Assembly: GCA_937965795.1 (NCBI GenBank)
Contig: CALCMD010000063.1
Span: 1-8,585 of the forward strand
DNA: 8,585 nt
DNA from: an uncultured Lachnospiraceae bacterium
GTDB lineage: Bacteria > Bacillota > Clostridia > Lachnospirales > Lachnospiraceae
Reading direction: 5' to 3'
Shown: piece after piece, positions 6,415 to 8,585 of the stretch
How positions within the stretch are numbered: the first letter of the stretch is position 1
Layout: each line of letters starts with the position of its first letter
The notes under the pieces: model-generated
What the model was told of the DNA's origin: nothing
Database searches by the model: none
Seen by the model: only the letters and a program-made list of their open reading frames with translations
Position numbers and translations under genes: made by a program

Positions 6415-8585
6415 ATGGAAGGACAGGATAGAGGCAGCTACCGGGCAAGAATCCGGGCGGAAACCGAAAAGATCCAGCCTGGGGAGGTGTTTGATACACC
6501 GGATTATAAGAACCTGCTGAGGATTCTGGCGAGGGAACTGACCGGCGGCCGTCTGGACAATGTACGGTTATATCAGAACCCATACGAAAACCGGATGGGC
6601 TGGTGTGACGGAAGGACGATTGCGATTAATTATGGAAATGCAGTGCTGGAAAGCTTCCATACACTGCCGCAGAAGAATCTCAGCCTGATCGGGACGTTGG
6701 GACATGAATGCGGGCACAAACGGTATTCCGATTTTGCCCTGCGGAAAAAGTACCTGGAAGGGATGCTGGAGGGAATCTGGTATCCGCATCCACCAAAGGC
6801 GGAGACGGCTCAGGAAGAGGAAAGCCTGGAACAGATGAAGGGCTATTTCCTCCAAAAAGATCCGGACGTGATGGCGCTTCTGGTGCAGGTGGCGGGGTAT
6901 CTGGACAACCTTTTGGAAGATATTTATGTAGAAGAAAAGATGTGTGCCCTGTTTCCGGGAAGTGTGCGCAGGGGGATCCTCCTTAACCGGGAAAGAAACG
7001 TGGAGTGGATCCCCACCCTGCGTCAGCTTTTGGAGGAAGGAGAGGATCCCGTTTCTATTTTGATGAACCTGTGCGCCCAGTACACCCTGTCCGGGCGGAT
7101 CAATAACTGGGATAATGAGGAAAGCGTGCTTCTGGATACGTTAAAAGAGCTGATGCCGGTGATCCAAAAAGGCATTACAGGAGAGCAGAAAAGCACCCGT
7201 TTTCTCGCTGTGAACCGAATTCTTTTGAAAATCTGGAGCTATCTTTATGAGATCATCCGGAAATTGGAAGAAGAGAAGAAGAAAAGAGAACAGGATCCGC
7301 AGGAGAATGGGCAGCAGGATGGAGCAGAAGGAAATGGACAGGAAGGTAATGGAAAGGATGAAGAAAAAGACGGCGAAAAAGGCGCAGACCAGGAAACGGA
7401 AAATGGAGCGTGTCCCAATAACCAGAAAGGAGGCGGCAAACAGCCGGAAAACGGCGGCGGAGAAATCCCGCAGGATGGATCCGGCCAGTCCGTCAGCTCT
7501 GCTATGGAGGAATATTTAAAGCATCTGGCAGGGCGTATCCCGCAGTTTATCCAGGAGCCGGAAGGGGAATCCCTTTTTTACGGTTTTCCGGAGGATACAG
7601 TATGGAGCGGGAGCTGGGAGCTGGAGGCAGAGGAATCGGAAGAACCATCTGCCGCCGCAGGCAGGGAAGAGCAGAAAACCAACCATGCCAGGCTGCCCGA
7701 CGCGGAAGGAAAGCTGTGGGAGATCCTGTTCCTGCTCGCCAGCCGGCGCGTGGATGCACAGATCAATGCGGAAATAAACCGTCGGCTGCAGAATGAGATA
7801 GACGGTATGGAGTTTGACAAAGGGCATGAAAAGGTGAAAAAGCAGGTCTGCCGGATGTACGAGATTACGGACAGACAGAAATGGCAGTATGGGTTTTATG
7901 AGGAAAAGGCAAAAGCAGCGCAGAAACGTCTTCGGAGGTTTTTACTGCCGGTTTTCCAGAACCAGGGAGCAAGGTCTGAACGGCGGCTTTTCATGGGACG
8001 GCGTGTGGATATGCAGAATATCGCAAACCCGCAGGGCGCGATCTTTAAGAAGGAATATCCCGGAAAGCATCTGGATCTGGCGATGGCGGTACTGATCGAC
8101 ATGTCGGAATCCATGATGTACGGAAGGCTGGAACAGTCGAAGCTGGCGGCGCTCTGCCTGTATCTGTTCTGCCAGAAAGCAGGGATTCCGATCATGGTTT
8201 ACGGACATCATACGGACGGTTATTCCCACAGGCGGTTGGAGGAGGAAACCGTATACCTCCATTGCTGTGCGGAATTTGAGCCGGATAAGAATGACTGCTA
8301 CCGGATCGCTGCCCTGCAGCCGCATGGAGCGAACCGGGATGGCGTAGCACTGCGTTTCATTGGGGAAAAGCTCTCCAGACGGCCGGAACGGCACAAGCTT
8401 CTGGTGCTGATCAGCGATGGGATGCCGAACTCGAACCAGTACCGGGGCAAGATGGCAAAACAGGATCTAATGGAGGTAAAAAAGAAACTGACAGGCAGCG
8501 GGATTGCGTTTGTGGCGGCTGCGATCGGTGCGGACAAAAGCCGGGTGAAACAAGACTTGACCTTGTACATAAGAATGTCGGAATT
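6415..8585 (+). CDS. HExxH metallopeptidase-like / CobT-like VWA domain protein, 3' end outside window
   Basis: Open from ATG 6415 to the window edge: 723 codons and no stop, so the C-terminus is missing. Residues about 1-280 hold a zinc-protease signature, HECGH at 97-101 in the helix GTLGHECGHKRYSDF, followed by LDNLLEDIYVEEK at 163-175, where Glu168 or Asp169 could be the third metal ligand. Residues about 285-360 are a Gln/Glu/Gly/Asn/Lys-rich linker, and residues 360-550 a charged, helical region. From about 553 comes a VWA domain with a CobT-like MIDAS: DMSES at 562-566 (DxSxS), NRDG at 640-643 and ISDGMPN from 666. VWA proteins of this kind work with MoxR/CobS AAA+ ATPases, and one is encoded immediately upstream. 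Known HExxH-plus-VWA proteins exist (DUF2201-like), but whether this belongs there is uncertain. It could be an ATPase-driven protease or an inactive scaffold. No signal peptide, so cytoplasmic. Confidence 0.88.
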   Translation, partial: MEGQDRGSYRARIRAETEKIQPGEVFDTPDYKNLLRILARELTGGRLDNVRLYQNPYENRMGWCDGRTIAINYGNAVLESFHTLPQKNLSLIGTLGHECGHKRYSDFALRKKYLEGMLEGIWYPHPPKAETAQEEESLEQMKGYFLQKDPDVMALLVQVAGYLDNLLEDIYVEEKMCALFPGSVRRGILLNRERNVEWIPTLRQLLEEGEDPVSILMNLCAQYTLSGRINNWDNEESVLLDTLKELMPVIQKGITGEQKSTRFLAVNRILLKIWSYLYEIIRKLEEEKKKREQDPQENGQQDGAEGNGQEGNGKDEEKDGEKGADQETENGACPNNQKGGGKQPENGGGEIPQDGSGQSVSSAMEEYLKHLAGRIPQFIQEPEGESLFYGFPEDTVWSGSWELEAEESEEPSAAAGREEQKTNHARLPDAEGKLWEILFLLASRRVDAQINAEINRRLQNEIDGMEFDKGHEKVKKQVCRMYEITDRQKWQYGFYEEKAKAAQKRLRRFLLPVFQNQGARSERRLFMGRRVDMQNIANPQGAIFKKEYPGKHLDLAMAVLIDMSESMMYGRLEQSKLAALCLYLFCQKAGIPIMVYGHHTDGYSHRRLEEETVYLHCCAEFEPDKNDCYRIAALQPHGANRDGVALRFIGEKLSRRPERHKLLVLISDGMPNSNQYRGKMAKQDLMEVKKKLTGSGIAFVAAAIGADKSRVKQDLTLYIRMSE
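7275..7490 (+). other. Low-complexity linker coding region in the VWA protein
   Basis: This purine-rich stretch encodes about 70 residues made almost entirely of Glu, Gln, Gly, Asn, Asp and Lys, with repeated short Asn-Gly and Glu-Gly steps. It separates the metallopeptidase-like half from the VWA half. CobT-type proteins commonly carry an acidic disordered segment in the same relative place, so it supports the CobT-like architecture. The open frame on the opposite strand here (about 7245-7439) is a by-product of the biased composition. Confidence 0.7.

Noticed and set aside
4580..8585. Cobaltochelatase CobS/CobT or magnesium chelatase
   Set aside because: The architecture is similar, but no cobalamin or chlorophyll gene, no large CobN/BchH subunit and an extra HExxH motif argue against a chelatase role.

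Overview
The window reads as one tightly packed, rightward-transcribed gene cluster of seven genes. The base composition is moderate and the start sites carry strong AAGGAGG-type ribosome binding sites, with ATG, GTG and TTG starts. Codon usage favours CTG, ATC, GGA, CGG and AAA. Together these fit a Gram-positive anaerobe of the Clostridia, most likely a gut Lachnospiraceae relative. This is an inference from style, because no ribosomal or housekeeping marker is present. An accessory SSB, a RecD2-type helicase and several unfamiliar small proteins suggest the cargo or maintenance region of a large mobile element (integrative conjugative element, plasmid or prophage). No relaxase, integrase, transposase or structural phage gene is visible to settle which.

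Left part (1-3681): an AT-rich leader precedes ssb, whose OB fold is followed by a long Arg/Ser/Gly-rich tail. Next comes a two-membrane-span protein with an unidentified soluble C-terminal domain. It is followed three bases later by a full-length RecD2-like superfamily 1 helicase with helix-hairpin-helix motifs and all expected ATPase motifs. This half looks like a DNA-processing module.

Middle (3682-4587): a small coiled-coil protein with a CxxC...CxxC zinc-ribbon-like end, then a 131-base structured spacer. The spacer holds a terminator-like hairpin with a T tract, followed by a small helical protein that most likely starts at TTG.

Right part (4580-8585): an AAA+ ATPase of the MoxR/CobS type, translationally overlapped with the preceding small gene, then a large protein that runs off the window. 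This last protein joins an N-terminal HExxH metallopeptidase-like motif, a Glu/Gly/Gln-rich linker and a C-terminal CobT-like von Willebrand A domain with a complete-looking MIDAS. AAA+ plus VWA pairs are known as chelatase or remodelling machines. Here no cobalamin or chlorophyll genes are near and the VWA partner carries a protease-like motif, so an ATP-driven remodelling or proteolysis device carried by a mobile element is the most interesting reading. Its substrate cannot be told from the sequence.

No tRNA, rRNA, CRISPR array or insertion sequence was seen, and there is no gene-free stretch above about 130 bases.
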